Shown here piece after piece: positions 7,755-16,642 of a DNA stretch of 64,000 nt. The DNA lies in the NCBI GenBank assembly GCA_005503335.1, contig SCMQ01000006.1, forward strand, positions 124,001 through 188,000, in the 5' to 3' direction. Position numbers and translations under genes: made by a program. Under the pieces are notes generated by a model, which worked only from the letters and a program-made list of their open reading frames with translations, did no database searches and was not told the origin of the DNA. Within the stretch, counting starts at the first letter, position 1; each line of letters begins with the position of its first letter. The DNA is from Comamonadaceae bacterium 2FH (GTDB lineage: Bacteria > Pseudomonadota > Gammaproteobacteria > Burkholderiales > Burkholderiaceae_C).

Positions 7755-7794
7755 AACCGGAAGTTAAGCCCACTGGGCAGAAAGGCAACTAAAC

Positions 7795-8451
7795 ATGACG
7801 CAGATTTACGCAGACGCCGGAGACATTGACGGTCGACTGACTCAACTCGGACTCGAAGAAAGCAAGCTGGCAGAGATCGTGCGCCGTGGATACCTCGCCT
7901 TTGCGTCATGCACGCCGAACGATCCTCCTCTCTACCCAGGTTTTAGCGCCTGGGCGGCCATGGTCCGAGGACTGCGGGAGTACTTGCTGCCTGAATGGGA
8001 GCGCTGTGACGAGAACAACTATTCGCTGGTCATCAATCCAACGGGAACCATGGCAATTGCCGTAGCGACCGGCGACGATGCAACGGGTCGCCCTGACGCC
8101 GCTCCCACAACAAAGTCTTCCAAAGGGCCGAGCACTATTGAGGCTGTCACCTCAAATCAGATGCAGTTGGAGCTTCCCTACGTTTTCGACTCTGTGCCGG
8201 CCTCGTCGCCTGCGCGCCCTGAAAACACGGATGAGCAGCGGATGACCTGGATTCTTCTTCTCCACCGTGCGCGTGGCGAAGTCCGGTGCGAACTGTCGTT
8301 GCCGACGTCAATGGGTTCAGATGGCCGTGTGGACGGATGGCGCGAGCGAATTATTTTGAAGGCAATCCCGACCGACTCCGAGATCATGGAAATCACGCCG
8401 CCACAGCCGTCGCTGCCGGACATCTCGGTCGACGTCAAGCGTCGAGCATGA
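7795..8451 (+). CDS. Unknown protein coupled to an ImmA/IrrE gene
   Basis: 218 residues, no family I recognise. The N-terminal half (about 1-105) looks globular with aromatic-rich segments (PLYPGFSAWAAMVRGLREYLLPEWER and YSLVINPTGTMAIAVATGDD). A low-complexity linker follows (about 100-125, many T, S, P), then a second part (LQLELPYVFDS..., WILLLHRARGEVRCELSLPTSM) rich in beta-forming residues. Its stop overlaps the start of the next gene by four bases (ATGA), which indicates translational coupling and a shared job. Being paired with a metallopeptidase that has an XRE domain, it may be the peptidase's target, sensor or toxin partner; that is an inference. Confidence 0.75.
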   Translation: MTQIYADAGDIDGRLTQLGLEESKLAEIVRRGYLAFASCTPNDPPLYPGFSAWAAMVRGLREYLLPEWERCDENNYSLVINPTGTMAIAVATGDDATGRPDAAPTTKSSKGPSTIEAVTSNQMQLELPYVFDSVPASSPARPENTDEQRMTWILLLHRARGEVRCELSLPTSMGSDGRVDGWRERIILKAIPTDSEIMEITPPQPSLPDISVDVKRRA

Positions 8452-9557
8452 TTGCTAGCCGACTTTTCAACCCGTCTCGGCTCACTTTAGCGCGCAAACG
8501 CCGCGGGCTGACAATGATTAAATTGGCAACTGCGGTTGGCGTAGAGCCACGTTCGGTTTCAGCCTATGAAAAAGGCGAGTTTGGACCTGATGACAGTCGA
8601 ATGGCCAGCTTGGCATCGGTATTGAAGTTCCCCGAAGCATTCTTCTTTGGAGATGATTTGGACGAACCTACACCCGATATCGCCAGTTTTCGGGCGCTGT
8701 CGAAGATGACCGCTGGGCAACGGGATACGGCGCTGGGTGCCGGCGCCATTGCGCTGATGCTCAACGCATGGATCGAGGCTCGCTTCGAGCTGCCATCCCC
8801 AGATCTGCCGGATCTGAGCCGCGAGGGCAACCCCGAAGCCGCCGCACATGCATTGCGGCAGCAATGGGCGCTTGGCGAGCTACCGATCAAAAACATGATC
8901 CACCTGCTCGAAGCGAAGGGGGTCCGGGTTTTCTCGCTGTCTGTAGATGCGGCCGAGGTCGATGCTTTTTCTATGTGGCGTCAGAGCACGCCCTTTGTGT
9001 TCCTGAACACAAAGAAGTCTGCAGAGCACAGCCGGTTCGATGCCGCGCATGAACTTGGGCACCTGGTCTTACATCGCCATGGATCACCACAAGGTCGCGA
9101 AGCCGAACGTGAAGCCAACGCCTTTGCCTCTGCATTTCTGATGCCTAGGGCAAGCGTGCTCGCCTATGCGCCTCGGATGGCCACCATCGACCATCTGATC
9201 AAGCTCAAAAAAATCTGGAGTGTTTCGGTGGCAGCCTTGACATACCGGCTGCACTCAATCGGCGTACTCAGCGATTGGCACTACCAGTCACTGTATATCG
9301 AGCTGTCATCGCGGGGCTATCGCAAGAGGGAGCCCGATGAAGGGCAACGGGAAACCTCGCAAGTGCTTCAGAAGGTTTTTGCCGCGTTGCGGGATGAAAG
9401 CATTTCGAGAGGTGATATCGCGGGCGAGTTGTGTGTTCCCGTAGAAGAGCTGGATCAACTTGTGTTTGGGCTCGCGCTCACGGGGCTCAGCGGTGGCGGT
9501 GGCAATGGAAGTGCTCGAACAAGAAAGCCACCTCAACTTCACGTCGTGAGCTCATAA
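8448..9557 (+). CDS. XRE HTH - ImmA/IrrE-family metallopeptidase
   Basis: 369 residues from the ATG at 8448 that overlaps the previous stop. An N-terminal Cro/C1 HTH (about residues 10-65: RLTLARKRRGLTMIKLATAVGVEPRSVSAYEKGE) is joined to an ImmA/IrrE zinc peptidase domain with HELGH at 201-205 and the third-ligand region EREANAFASAFLMP (Glu222). The C-terminal third (about 270-369) is an extra alpha-helical part ending in a Gly/Ser-rich tail. Proteins with this layout act as repressor-proteases or regulators in phage, ICE and toxin-antitoxin loci (ImmA cleaves the ICEBs1 repressor ImmR; IrrE cleaves DdrO). Here HTH and peptidase are in one chain, so self-regulation together with cleavage of a partner is plausible. 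Confidence 0.88.
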   Translation: MIASRLFNPSRLTLARKRRGLTMIKLATAVGVEPRSVSAYEKGEFGPDDSRMASLASVLKFPEAFFFGDDLDEPTPDIASFRALSKMTAGQRDTALGAGAIALMLNAWIEARFELPSPDLPDLSREGNPEAAAHALRQQWALGELPIKNMIHLLEAKGVRVFSLSVDAAEVDAFSMWRQSTPFVFLNTKKSAEHSRFDAAHELGHLVLHRHGSPQGREAEREANAFASAFLMPRASVLAYAPRMATIDHLIKLKKIWSVSVAALTYRLHSIGVLSDWHYQSLYIELSSRGYRKREPDEGQRETSQVLQKVFAALRDESISRGDIAGELCVPVEELDQLVFGLALTGLSGGGGNGSARTRKPPQLHVVSS

Positions 9558-9571
9558 AAGGAATTTCAAGA

Positions 9572-9805
9572 ATGACCAAAAAGGATGTCCATGCGGTTCC
9601 CCATGAAGATGGCTGGGCCACAAAGAAAGAAGGAGCGGGGCGCGCAGGCGTAGTCGTCAACACACAAAAAGAAGCGATTGAACGTGCACGCGACCAAGCC
9701 AAACGAGAGCACGTTGAGGTTGTCATCCACCGCCGTGACGGAACAATTCGGGATAGTGACAGCTACGGGAACGACCCGAACCCGCCAAAAGACAAGAAGC
9801 ACTGA
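9572..9805 (+). CDS. DUF2188 domain-containing protein
   Basis: 77 residues. It begins MTKKDVHAVPHEDGWATKKEGAGRAGVVVNTQKEAIERARDQAKREHVEVVIHRRDGTIRDSDSYGNDP, a clean DUF2188 pattern (His-V-P...GW, then the A..EA...A...A helix and the VVIHRRDG.I strand). The function of the family is unknown. It starts 14 bases after the metallopeptidase stop with AAGGAA upstream, so it is the third gene of that operon. Confidence 0.88.
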   Translation: MTKKDVHAVPHEDGWATKKEGAGRAGVVVNTQKEAIERARDQAKREHVEVVIHRRDGTIRDSDSYGNDPNPPKDKKH

Positions 9806-9934
9806 TTCACTTCGCTGCTTTGTGGCAGTCATTGTCCGATTGACGGGCAATGGTCGATTGTCATCGTCACCACACATCATATGCCTTTGGTGGCCCCAGC
9901 GATTCTGTTGACGGCGACGAAACGCGTACCGAAT

Positions 9935-12532
9935 TCAGCCAGCAACTGGCTGAATGATGACCGGCGGTTTGATCCTGTCGCGTATTTCTTGGTACACAGG
10001 AATACCCGAACCGACTGCGACCTCCAGGGATACGCAGACCGCGAATCGAACTTTGCCCGTCAACTCACCCGCGTCAGCGGCGCAGTTCACCTTACACTGG
10101 AACCGGTTGCCATCGACGAATGCCACTGCATCCGTACCTTCAAGGATCTCATGCTGCACGGAGCCACGTAGCGCCGCCTTGTCATGCACGCTATTGGCTC
10201 TTTTGATCCGAAGTTGATCCTGCGGCGGCATCATCCAGAGCTTGGCACGGCGGTACCCCTGGTGGGAACAATTGATTGGCGCCATCCATGCCAACGTCAC
10301 GGTCAAACGGCGCCATGCAATCTTCCCGGCCAATGTCGGCGGCAGCGGTGCAGAAAACACAAAGGCCTCATCTGCACCCAACTCTCCCACACCGAGCAGC
10401 GTTGCTCGCTCGGCCGCACAGGTAATGGCTCGTTCGACATCGACGGGGCCGTACCCCAACCATCGCGTCACCAGGTCCTTCTCGGCTGCATGCCTCGCCA
10501 CTCCATGAGTGATAGTCGCGATTTCCGGGTGCTCGGCCAAGAGCCGCTGCGGCCAGTCACCCCACTGCGCGCCATGAACCAACAACGCTTTGAGCAGCAC
10601 TGCGTCATACATGGCTCCCGGTGCATCTTCCACCTCGGCACGCAACAATTCAAGCATGTCATAGGCTTGCACGGCCGCACGACTGGCAAGAGCAGCGGCG
10701 TTGCTGGTGCCTCGGGTATATGCAGTCGCGGCCAGTGTTTCCCCTTGTAGCGGCGGCACCGCCACGCGATGACCAGGTGCCACCCCTGCCGTGACGACCT
10801 CCAGCACGCTGGCAGTCGGATCGGGCTGCATCCTGGCGCGATAAAGCACACGTCCTCCCGGCATCAGGATGTCCGGTTTGATGGCTCGACGAAAACCATG
10901 GCCGACGCGCGACAGCGGACTGAGCCCGCCGGCCGCGAAGAGGTCGAACCGTCCGGGCACCACGGGCGGATTTGCCTGGTCAGCGTGCAAGGCACCGACG
11001 GTCAGCACATTCAGCGCCTCCGCAGGAGCCAGCAGGCGCCGCTCCACGTGTTCGGTGGTCATCGCCGTGAATGCCAGCGCAGATCGCTGCTCGGCAGTCA
11101 GTCCATCCAAGGTGTGGCTCGGCGTATTGAGGCTGAGCGCCCGCATGTCGTTGCCCACGCTGACGATGAACAGTACAGAATACCGGAACGACAGCCAATC
11201 CAGCAGGCGCGCCCATGGCGACATCTGGCGTTCGAACAAGCGCGCTTCGTCGCCAATCGACAAGTTGATGACACGCACCGACGGTGCCGCCGCGGGCTCC
11301 TGGCCCTCCCCTTCGCAAATCCGCTTGACGGCTCGGTGGATCAAGTCGATCAACAATACGTCGTCCGGCGTATGCTCGCGCCGGCGGGCGTTGAAGTTGT
11401 CATTGGGATCAGGACGCAGGACCGGGCGCACATAGAGGCGGCGTCGCAAAGGTTCAGCAGGACCGTCCAACTCACCGTGCAGGATTAGAGAAGCCATCGC
11501 AGTGCCGTGTACCCGGTCCTTGGCCGCGTAGTTTCCCTCCCAACCATCTGGGTCATCCACCAACAGCCGTCCTTGTAGCTGCGCGTGGTTCTGCAAGGGC
11601 AACCCGTCGAGCAGTGCCACCACCGGCAGTTGGTCTGAGGCCCCAGCCGCGGGAGCTTGAGAAAGTACATCGGCCTCGTTGACGCCATCGGTGATAGATT
11701 GCGCTTTGGGCCGGAAGAACATGATGCGGTCAGACAACACCAACTCAGGCGTCTCACCCGCCATCACGCCGGCAACGGCTTGCGCGGGCAATTCCACAAG
11801 AAACCCGTGGTAGCCGATCTCTCCAATGAGCGCACGGCGCAGAACCTGTCCGCCGAGCCCTTGGACCAGGGTTTCTATTTCCTCGCGGGATTTGTCGTTC
11901 TTCTGCTGCGAGACGAAATACCATGCCTCGATCTCGAACCGGATGACCTGCAGGCCATCGTCGATACAGTCCTGCCAATACTGGCGAACGTCAACATCGA
12001 TACGGTCCGCCACGCTCCAATGGCGAATGTTGCGTAACTGTCCAAACAGGTTGCGGAACTTGTTCAGTCCACGCTCGAACTGAGCGGCGGGGTCATTCTG
12101 GTAACGGGTCCAGAGCGCCAGCAACTGTGTGAGCGCCTCCTGGTTGCTTCCCAACAGAAACAAGCGCCCCGAGAAAGGCTTTTCTTCCTTGCCTTGGATG
12201 AAAAAATCATCATCCGGTGCAATCTGGTCTTCGGCCCATTCAATAAGCCATTCCAGTCCAGGTATCTTGGCAACGGCCTTGGCGAAGTCCTCCACCGTGC
12301 CCGCAACTTCCAGAACCAGGATCAGTTCTGGGTTCTCCATCGGCGCCGTCTGCTGCAGCTTCAGGCGCTGTGCATCGAAAGCCTGTTGCAGCACGGCGAG
12401 CTGTGGGGCGATGCGAGAACGCTGGCGTGCAATATCCGGAATATGCACCTTGCCTCCTCCGCCTGGGAGGAGGTTTCGATCAGCGGGTGTAGGTTCGGGA
12501 AAAAATAGAAGTGGGAAATTTCCTGTTGCCAT
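9935..12532 (-). CDS. ietS: S8 (subtilisin-like) serine protease, IetS-type
   Basis: 865 residues. The catalytic triad of family S8 is visible: Asp309 in VVALLDGLP, His342 in VHGTAMASLI and Ser610 in TRGTSNAAALAS, with the oxyanion asparagine at SVGND (Asn461). About 300 residues precede the protease domain and 240 follow; there is no signal peptide, so it acts inside the cell. It stands 27 bp downstream of an AAA ATPase gene on the same strand. That pairing and gene order match the IetAS module, first described from plasmid incompatibility in Agrobacterium and later reported as anti-phage. The symbol is given on domain layout and context only. Confidence 0.83.
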   Translation of the reverse strand: MATGNFPLLFFPEPTPADRNLLPGGGGKVHIPDIARQRSRIAPQLAVLQQAFDAQRLKLQQTAPMENPELILVLEVAGTVEDFAKAVAKIPGLEWLIEWAEDQIAPDDDFFIQGKEEKPFSGRLFLLGSNQEALTQLLALWTRYQNDPAAQFERGLNKFRNLFGQLRNIRHWSVADRIDVDVRQYWQDCIDDGLQVIRFEIEAWYFVSQQKNDKSREEIETLVQGLGGQVLRRALIGEIGYHGFLVELPAQAVAGVMAGETPELVLSDRIMFFRPKAQSITDGVNEADVLSQAPAAGASDQLPVVALLDGLPLQNHAQLQGRLLVDDPDGWEGNYAAKDRVHGTAMASLILHGELDGPAEPLRRRLYVRPVLRPDPNDNFNARRREHTPDDVLLIDLIHRAVKRICEGEGQEPAAAPSVRVINLSIGDEARLFERQMSPWARLLDWLSFRYSVLFIVSVGNDMRALSLNTPSHTLDGLTAEQRSALAFTAMTTEHVERRLLAPAEALNVLTVGALHADQANPPVVPGRFDLFAAGGLSPLSRVGHGFRRAIKPDILMPGGRVLYRARMQPDPTASVLEVVTAGVAPGHRVAVPPLQGETLAATAYTRGTSNAAALASRAAVQAYDMLELLRAEVEDAPGAMYDAVLLKALLVHGAQWGDWPQRLLAEHPEIATITHGVARHAAEKDLVTRWLGYGPVDVERAITCAAERATLLGVGELGADEAFVFSAPLPPTLAGKIAWRRLTVTLAWMAPINCSHQGYRRAKLWMMPPQDQLRIKRANSVHDKAALRGSVQHEILEGTDAVAFVDGNRFQCKVNCAADAGELTGKVRFAVCVSLEVAVGSGIPVYQEIRDRIKPPVIIQPVAG

Positions 12533-12559
12533 CCGTTGATCATCCCTTGTTGTCGCTTG

Positions 12560-13531
12560 TTATTGGCTAATGGTGAATCGAGCCTGCCATTGCTTGAGCC
12601 TTTCCGCCACGATGCGCTTCAGATTCGCATCAGGGAGCGACAGCACATAGCGCCGCTGAATATCCTCGCAAAACTGCTCCAGGTCCGAAAAACTGGAGGC
12701 TTGAATCTTGGTGGCCAGGGTCTTTGGCGAGAAGCCGAGCGGTCCTTCCAGACGGGCCTGAAAGCGCGTGAACCATTCTTCCTTCTGCGCGAGCGTCGGT
12801 GCCGGCAGCGAAAGCCGCAACTGGAACCGGCGCCACACTGCCCGGTCCAGCAGTTCGGCATGATTGGTCGCGGTCACCACCACGACATGGCTGGGCAGGG
12901 CATCGATCTGCAGCAATAGCGAACTGACAACACGCTTGATCTCACCGGTTTCATGGACATCACCACGCTCCTTGCCGAGCGTGTCGAATTCGTCGAAAAA
13001 TAGAACGCATTGATGCGTACGAACGAAGTCGAACAGCTTCTTCAAGCGTCCACTGGTCTCGCCCAGAAAGCTGCCGATGACAGCCTCGTAGCGCACGACA
13101 AATAGTGGAACCAGCAATTGAGCAGCGATGGCTTCGGCAAGAGAGGTCTTGCCATTGCCTGGCGGGCCGGACAGCAGAACGCGGTTCCTGGGTTCGAGGC
13201 CATAAGAGCGAAGGATATCCTTGCGATGCTGCTCTTCAACCAGCTCACGGCATGCCGCGAGCGATGCGGCGTCCAGGAACAACGCGTCGAACGCGCGGCG
13301 CGGCTCGATCTCATACAGCAAGCCCCCGTGGCCCCCATCAAAGGAGCGAACCACCTCGGGTGAACGCGTCCGCCCATTGGCCCGCAGGTTTTCTTCTAGC
13401 TTGTTCGCGAGCTGATGGTGATGCTTGGCGCGCTCTTCCGCCGCCATCGCTTCCACCGTGGTGCGCAGCAACTGCTGGTCACCCTGGCTCCCGGCCTTGA
13501 CGAGACTGACTATGAGGTCCGCTCGTGACAT
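12560..13531 (-). CDS. ietA: AAA+ ATPase, IetA-type
   Basis: 323 residues. An N-terminal helical part (about 1-110) leads into one classical AAA module: Walker A GPPGNGKT at 122-129, Walker B VLFFDE at 176-181, sensor-1 region VVVVTATNH and the arginine pair in AVWRRFQ. The closest general resemblance is to FtsH/Vps4-like AAA proteins that handle a protein substrate. Upstream partner of the S8 protease gene; as in other IetAS pairs it would control or feed the protease. A small XRE gene lies 48 bp further upstream on the same strand, so the three may be co-transcribed. Confidence 0.85.
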   Translation of the reverse strand: MSRADLIVSLVKAGSQGDQQLLRTTVEAMAAEERAKHHHQLANKLEENLRANGRTRSPEVVRSFDGGHGGLLYEIEPRRAFDALFLDAASLAACRELVEEQHRKDILRSYGLEPRNRVLLSGPPGNGKTSLAEAIAAQLLVPLFVVRYEAVIGSFLGETSGRLKKLFDFVRTHQCVLFFDEFDTLGKERGDVHETGEIKRVVSSLLLQIDALPSHVVVVTATNHAELLDRAVWRRFQLRLSLPAPTLAQKEEWFTRFQARLEGPLGFSPKTLATKIQASSFSDLEQFCEDIQRRYVLSLPDANLKRIVAERLKQWQARFTISQ

Positions 13532-13579
13532 ATCTTCCCCTCTCGCAATATCGAATTCATGTGTCCTTCCGGCATCTTG

Positions 13580-13996
13580 TCAGATCGCAACGCGGATCGA
13601 TCTACTGCCAGCCTTGCGGCCAGGCTTCACAACGATCTCGACCTGCTGGTTCAGCGCAAGTAGGGCTTGCATCAAACGCTCGAGGGAAATCCCGCGGAGC
13701 TTGTAGTTGCGGATCGCCGACACCTTCGGTTGGGGCATGCCCAGAAGCTGCGCTGCCGCGCTCTGACTCAACCCGTTTGCGTCAAGCAATTCATTGAGCT
13801 TGGACGCCAACGTAACCTTGGCTGAGCCGTCACTGCTCGCATCAGGGAGACAGGGCGCACCACTCCAGCGTGCCTCGCCATCGGCCGCACCGTGGCCTCG
13901 CGGTGCGCACCCGGCACATCTTGGCTTGCTCGGGGATGATGGTTCATTTGGATCGCGGCATTTGTGTCGTTTGGCAATTGACAATAGTATATCCAT
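13580..13996 (-). CDS. HTH (HTH_37/HigA-like) regulator, start uncertain
   Basis: The last 85 residues form a XRE domain of the antitoxin-like HTH_37 type: SAKVTLASKLNELLDANGLSQSAAAQLLGMPQPKVSAIRNYKLRGISLERLMQALLALNQQVEIVVKP. Relatives begin with a short FADLGLPDAEE-like segment; LPDASS here corresponds to it, but the preceding 50 residues (many G, A, R, P) do not look native, so the true start may be nearer or the 5' end may be rearranged. Such proteins are usually the antitoxin next to a RelE/HigB-like toxin; no toxin gene is present. It may be an orphan antitoxin that now regulates the ietAS pair downstream. Confidence 0.6.
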   Translation of the reverse strand: MDILLSIAKRHKCRDPNEPSSPSKPRCAGCAPRGHGAADGEARWSGAPCLPDASSDGSAKVTLASKLNELLDANGLSQSAAAQLLGMPQPKVSAIRNYKLRGISLERLMQALLALNQQVEIVVKPGRKAGSRSIRVAI

Positions 13997-14214
13997 ATAG
14001 GTATCGATTTGGCCTCCATCTAACGTCCACTGGTGAGTCTCGTTTCCGTGTCGTAGCCACCGAACAACGCCCTCCTCAGGTGGTGGGACAGAGCCGGTGT
14101 CGGCCCTTACGGTGGTGATGCCGAATGAAGGGTCGCGGCAACTGGGCCGTAGACCGTCGCCCCGTCAATTGACCAAAAGAGACGCGGACGCGCGGGTCGG
14201 CGCGTTGCCAAGAG

Positions 14215-16560
14215 TCAGTGATGTAGAGGAAACCGAGCAAGTGCCGGACCGACGTGATCCGACAGCACGCTGCGCGCCCATGTACCGCGGGCATCGGCAA
14301 TCCCGGCGACGTAAGTCAGCGCGATATGTATTCGCGCCAGCAACGGGAGTGATTCCTTGCCGATGGCTGATTCGATCCACTCCGCGGCGCCCGGGCCAGT
14401 GTGGAGGAAGTAGCTGACCAAGGCCCACGTGATCGGCTCCACGATGCCGGATTTGTGACAGACGAAACTGCCATGCCCTGGTACATCGTGGACGGCCACC
14501 TCCTTGAAATCATGAGCGCCATCTGGCCGTGAGAGCACCACCTTCGCCTGCGCCAGTTCGAGCAGCAGCGGCTCGTCCAGCCGCGCCGGCTCATCCTCGT
14601 CCGGAACGGTTATCGCCATCGGTACAGCCGCGAGATGTGAAAGGATCAGCCATCCTCCCAGATCTGTCATGGATTCCTGCAAGTCTTCTTCGGCAAGATC
14701 GAATTCGAACGTTCCACGATCAGACTGGACCGACAGCGTGCCCTTATGCGTCACCGTGGCATGGACCAGCTTTCCAGCCAGCGCGAATGCGATCCTTGAG
14801 CCAGCGGCCAAGGTGGATGCTGTGGGTGAGCGCTGCAGCAAAGCACTGAGCAGGTCGAGCAGGTCAGTCCCCCTGTCGCGTTGAACGCGACGCACCACGG
14901 CCTCAGCTGCAATGAGATCGCCTAACGGCAGCCTCGAAGCAACAGCGATCAACCGGTCGGCGGCGTATGTGGCGTCTTTCCAGTCGGCCATTCGCTCGGC
15001 CAGGAGCACGGCCAGGTGCATCGCCATGAGCGTCGGGACACGAACAAACCAAGCGGGCTGCTCGGCCCAATCGATGCCCGGCTTGATGAAGCCGCGCCGA
15101 CGCAGCTCACCGATGCCGGCCGCTCCGACAGCGTCTTCGAGTCGGCGTCGTTCGACGGCCAGCGTCGTGATCCCCTGAAGAAGCGCAACGCTGTTGCGCG
15201 ACTCCAAGTAGCCGTCCAGGATGGCGCCTGCGGCCCCCCTGAGCAACATGCCGACATCGCCGTCGAGCGGGAACGCATTCTCTGCGCGATGCAATGCGTT
15301 GATGTCCATCAGCGGCGGAATCCTCACCACCCGGCCGGCCGAGTCGTCGGGCAAGGACTGTAGGTCGGCAGGCACCAGAGCCCTCAGGATCCAGGGCTCG
15401 CGCAACGACTGAACCGACTCACCGCCACGGGTCACGTCGATGCGATGGTCAAAAAGGCTGGCGCGAGCGTGCTTGAACTCGATGTCGTCCAGCGGGTGCA
15501 AGGCGATCTCCTCGACGATCTTGCCGAAGGCGCTTCGTTCCCGACCTGTAGACTTCTTGACGATGGCATCCAGCGCGCTGTCATCGGTGGTGACGATGAC
15601 ACGCAGTGCCGGACCGAATCGGGCGCTCGCCAGGTCGTTCAGATCGGCCAGCACCTGAGACATCGAGGGATCGACACCGTCCAAGGCTAGGACTAGCGTT
15701 GCTGTCTTTGTGTGCGAGACGCGACGCAGCCATTCGCGCGCTTCATCACTCGAAACAGTCCAGGCCAGTTCACTGGATAAATGGTTCGCCATGGTGGCGA
15801 ACAGGCCCGCCGCGTCCGGCTCCAGCATCAGCACAGCCGCGTTCGGGGTGGCGCTCGTGCCCTCGACGAGTGCTCGAAGCACGTTGCTCTTCCCGGAAAG
15901 CGGTGGTCCATGGAGGACGATGGCGCGCCGCCCCTCTTGGATGGCCCTGGCCACCAGCGCGGTAGCCCTCCTCCGCAGTACAAAGCCTCGCACAAACGGA
16001 GAAAACAAATCGCCCCAGTCTCCAGTGCGGCTCTCGATCAGGCTCGCGGAGACTGCCTTCAGCGCCCGTACCCAGTGCAGGCGATCAGCGCCCATGAGCG
16101 TGTTGACAGCGTCATGGACGTCGCCGGTTGCCGCCAGTGCCGCCTTCTGGAGGCGATCCTGGAGCTCGCGTTCGGTGCGTTGAATGGGGGACCAGGCCTC
16201 GCCGCTGTGGGTCACGTGGATACGGGTGTCAGTGCCGTTCGACACGACCACCAGCGGCGTCATCGGAGTCGTCAATCGCGCGTAAGACAGACCCTGGGCC
16301 ACGTCATCGTCAGTGAGTGGAAGTCCGGCGCGCTTCAGCTCGAAGACCGCCAAGGGCTTGTCGCGCGTGCAGACAATCATGTCTGCGCGCCCCTCGATGC
16401 GCTCACGACTTCGGCCATCGATCTCGACGATGGAATGACCCAGGCGAACGGCGAAGCGAGTCTGATGTTGAAGCGCATCCTTTGTCAGCCATGGGAATGC
16501 ATTAGTCATCACCGCGTGCATCCGCGCTTCGAGATCCGCTTCGCTTTTTCGTCTGGCCAT
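14215..16560 (-). CDS. PD-(D/E)XK (HsdR_N-like) nuclease fused to a P-loop NTPase
   Basis: 781 residues. Residues about 10-125 match the N-terminal nuclease domain of type I restriction subunits: GRADMIVC (Asp60), FELK (Glu74, Lys76) and the QGLSY motif (Gln89, Tyr93), so all expected catalytic positions are there. A NTPase module follows with Walker A GPPLSGKS at 218-225, Walker B TLVLALDGVD at 288-297 and a sensor-like RVIVTTDDS near 320-328. Residues about 390-781 are helical, without obvious repeats, and I cannot assign them. There is no helicase motif set, no methylase and no specificity subunit, so it is not a type I restriction system. The layout (nuclease, switch NTPase, long C-terminal sensor-like part) is that of STAND/Avs-like defence proteins. 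It is preceded, on the same strand, by the HEPN-like gene at 16643. Confidence 0.75.
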   Translation of the reverse strand: MARRKSEADLEARMHAVMTNAFPWLTKDALQHQTRFAVRLGHSIVEIDGRSRERIEGRADMIVCTRDKPLAVFELKRAGLPLTDDDVAQGLSYARLTTPMTPLVVVSNGTDTRIHVTHSGEAWSPIQRTERELQDRLQKAALAATGDVHDAVNTLMGADRLHWVRALKAVSASLIESRTGDWGDLFSPFVRGFVLRRRATALVARAIQEGRRAIVLHGPPLSGKSNVLRALVEGTSATPNAAVLMLEPDAAGLFATMANHLSSELAWTVSSDEAREWLRRVSHTKTATLVLALDGVDPSMSQVLADLNDLASARFGPALRVIVTTDDSALDAIVKKSTGRERSAFGKIVEEIALHPLDDIEFKHARASLFDHRIDVTRGGESVQSLREPWILRALVPADLQSLPDDSAGRVVRIPPLMDINALHRAENAFPLDGDVGMLLRGAAGAILDGYLESRNSVALLQGITTLAVERRRLEDAVGAAGIGELRRRGFIKPGIDWAEQPAWFVRVPTLMAMHLAVLLAERMADWKDATYAADRLIAVASRLPLGDLIAAEAVVRRVQRDRGTDLLDLLSALLQRSPTASTLAAGSRIAFALAGKLVHATVTHKGTLSVQSDRGTFEFDLAEEDLQESMTDLGGWLILSHLAAVPMAITVPDEDEPARLDEPLLLELAQAKVVLSRPDGAHDFKEVAVHDVPGHGSFVCHKSGIVEPITWALVSYFLHTGPGAAEWIESAIGKESLPLLARIHIALTYVAGIADARGTWARSVLSDHVGPALARFPLHH

Positions 16561-16642
16561 TCAGTCTGCTCCTCGTTAATTCAGTCTTATCAAGTGCGGT
16601 CTCCATCCCAGCACACCGCGAAGTCTGCGGCAGGCTGAGCCC

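Noticed and set aside
14215-16560. Type I restriction endonuclease subunit HsdR
   Set aside because: Only the N-terminal nuclease domain fits; the length is too short, the helicase motifs are missing and there are no hsdM or hsdS genes next to it.
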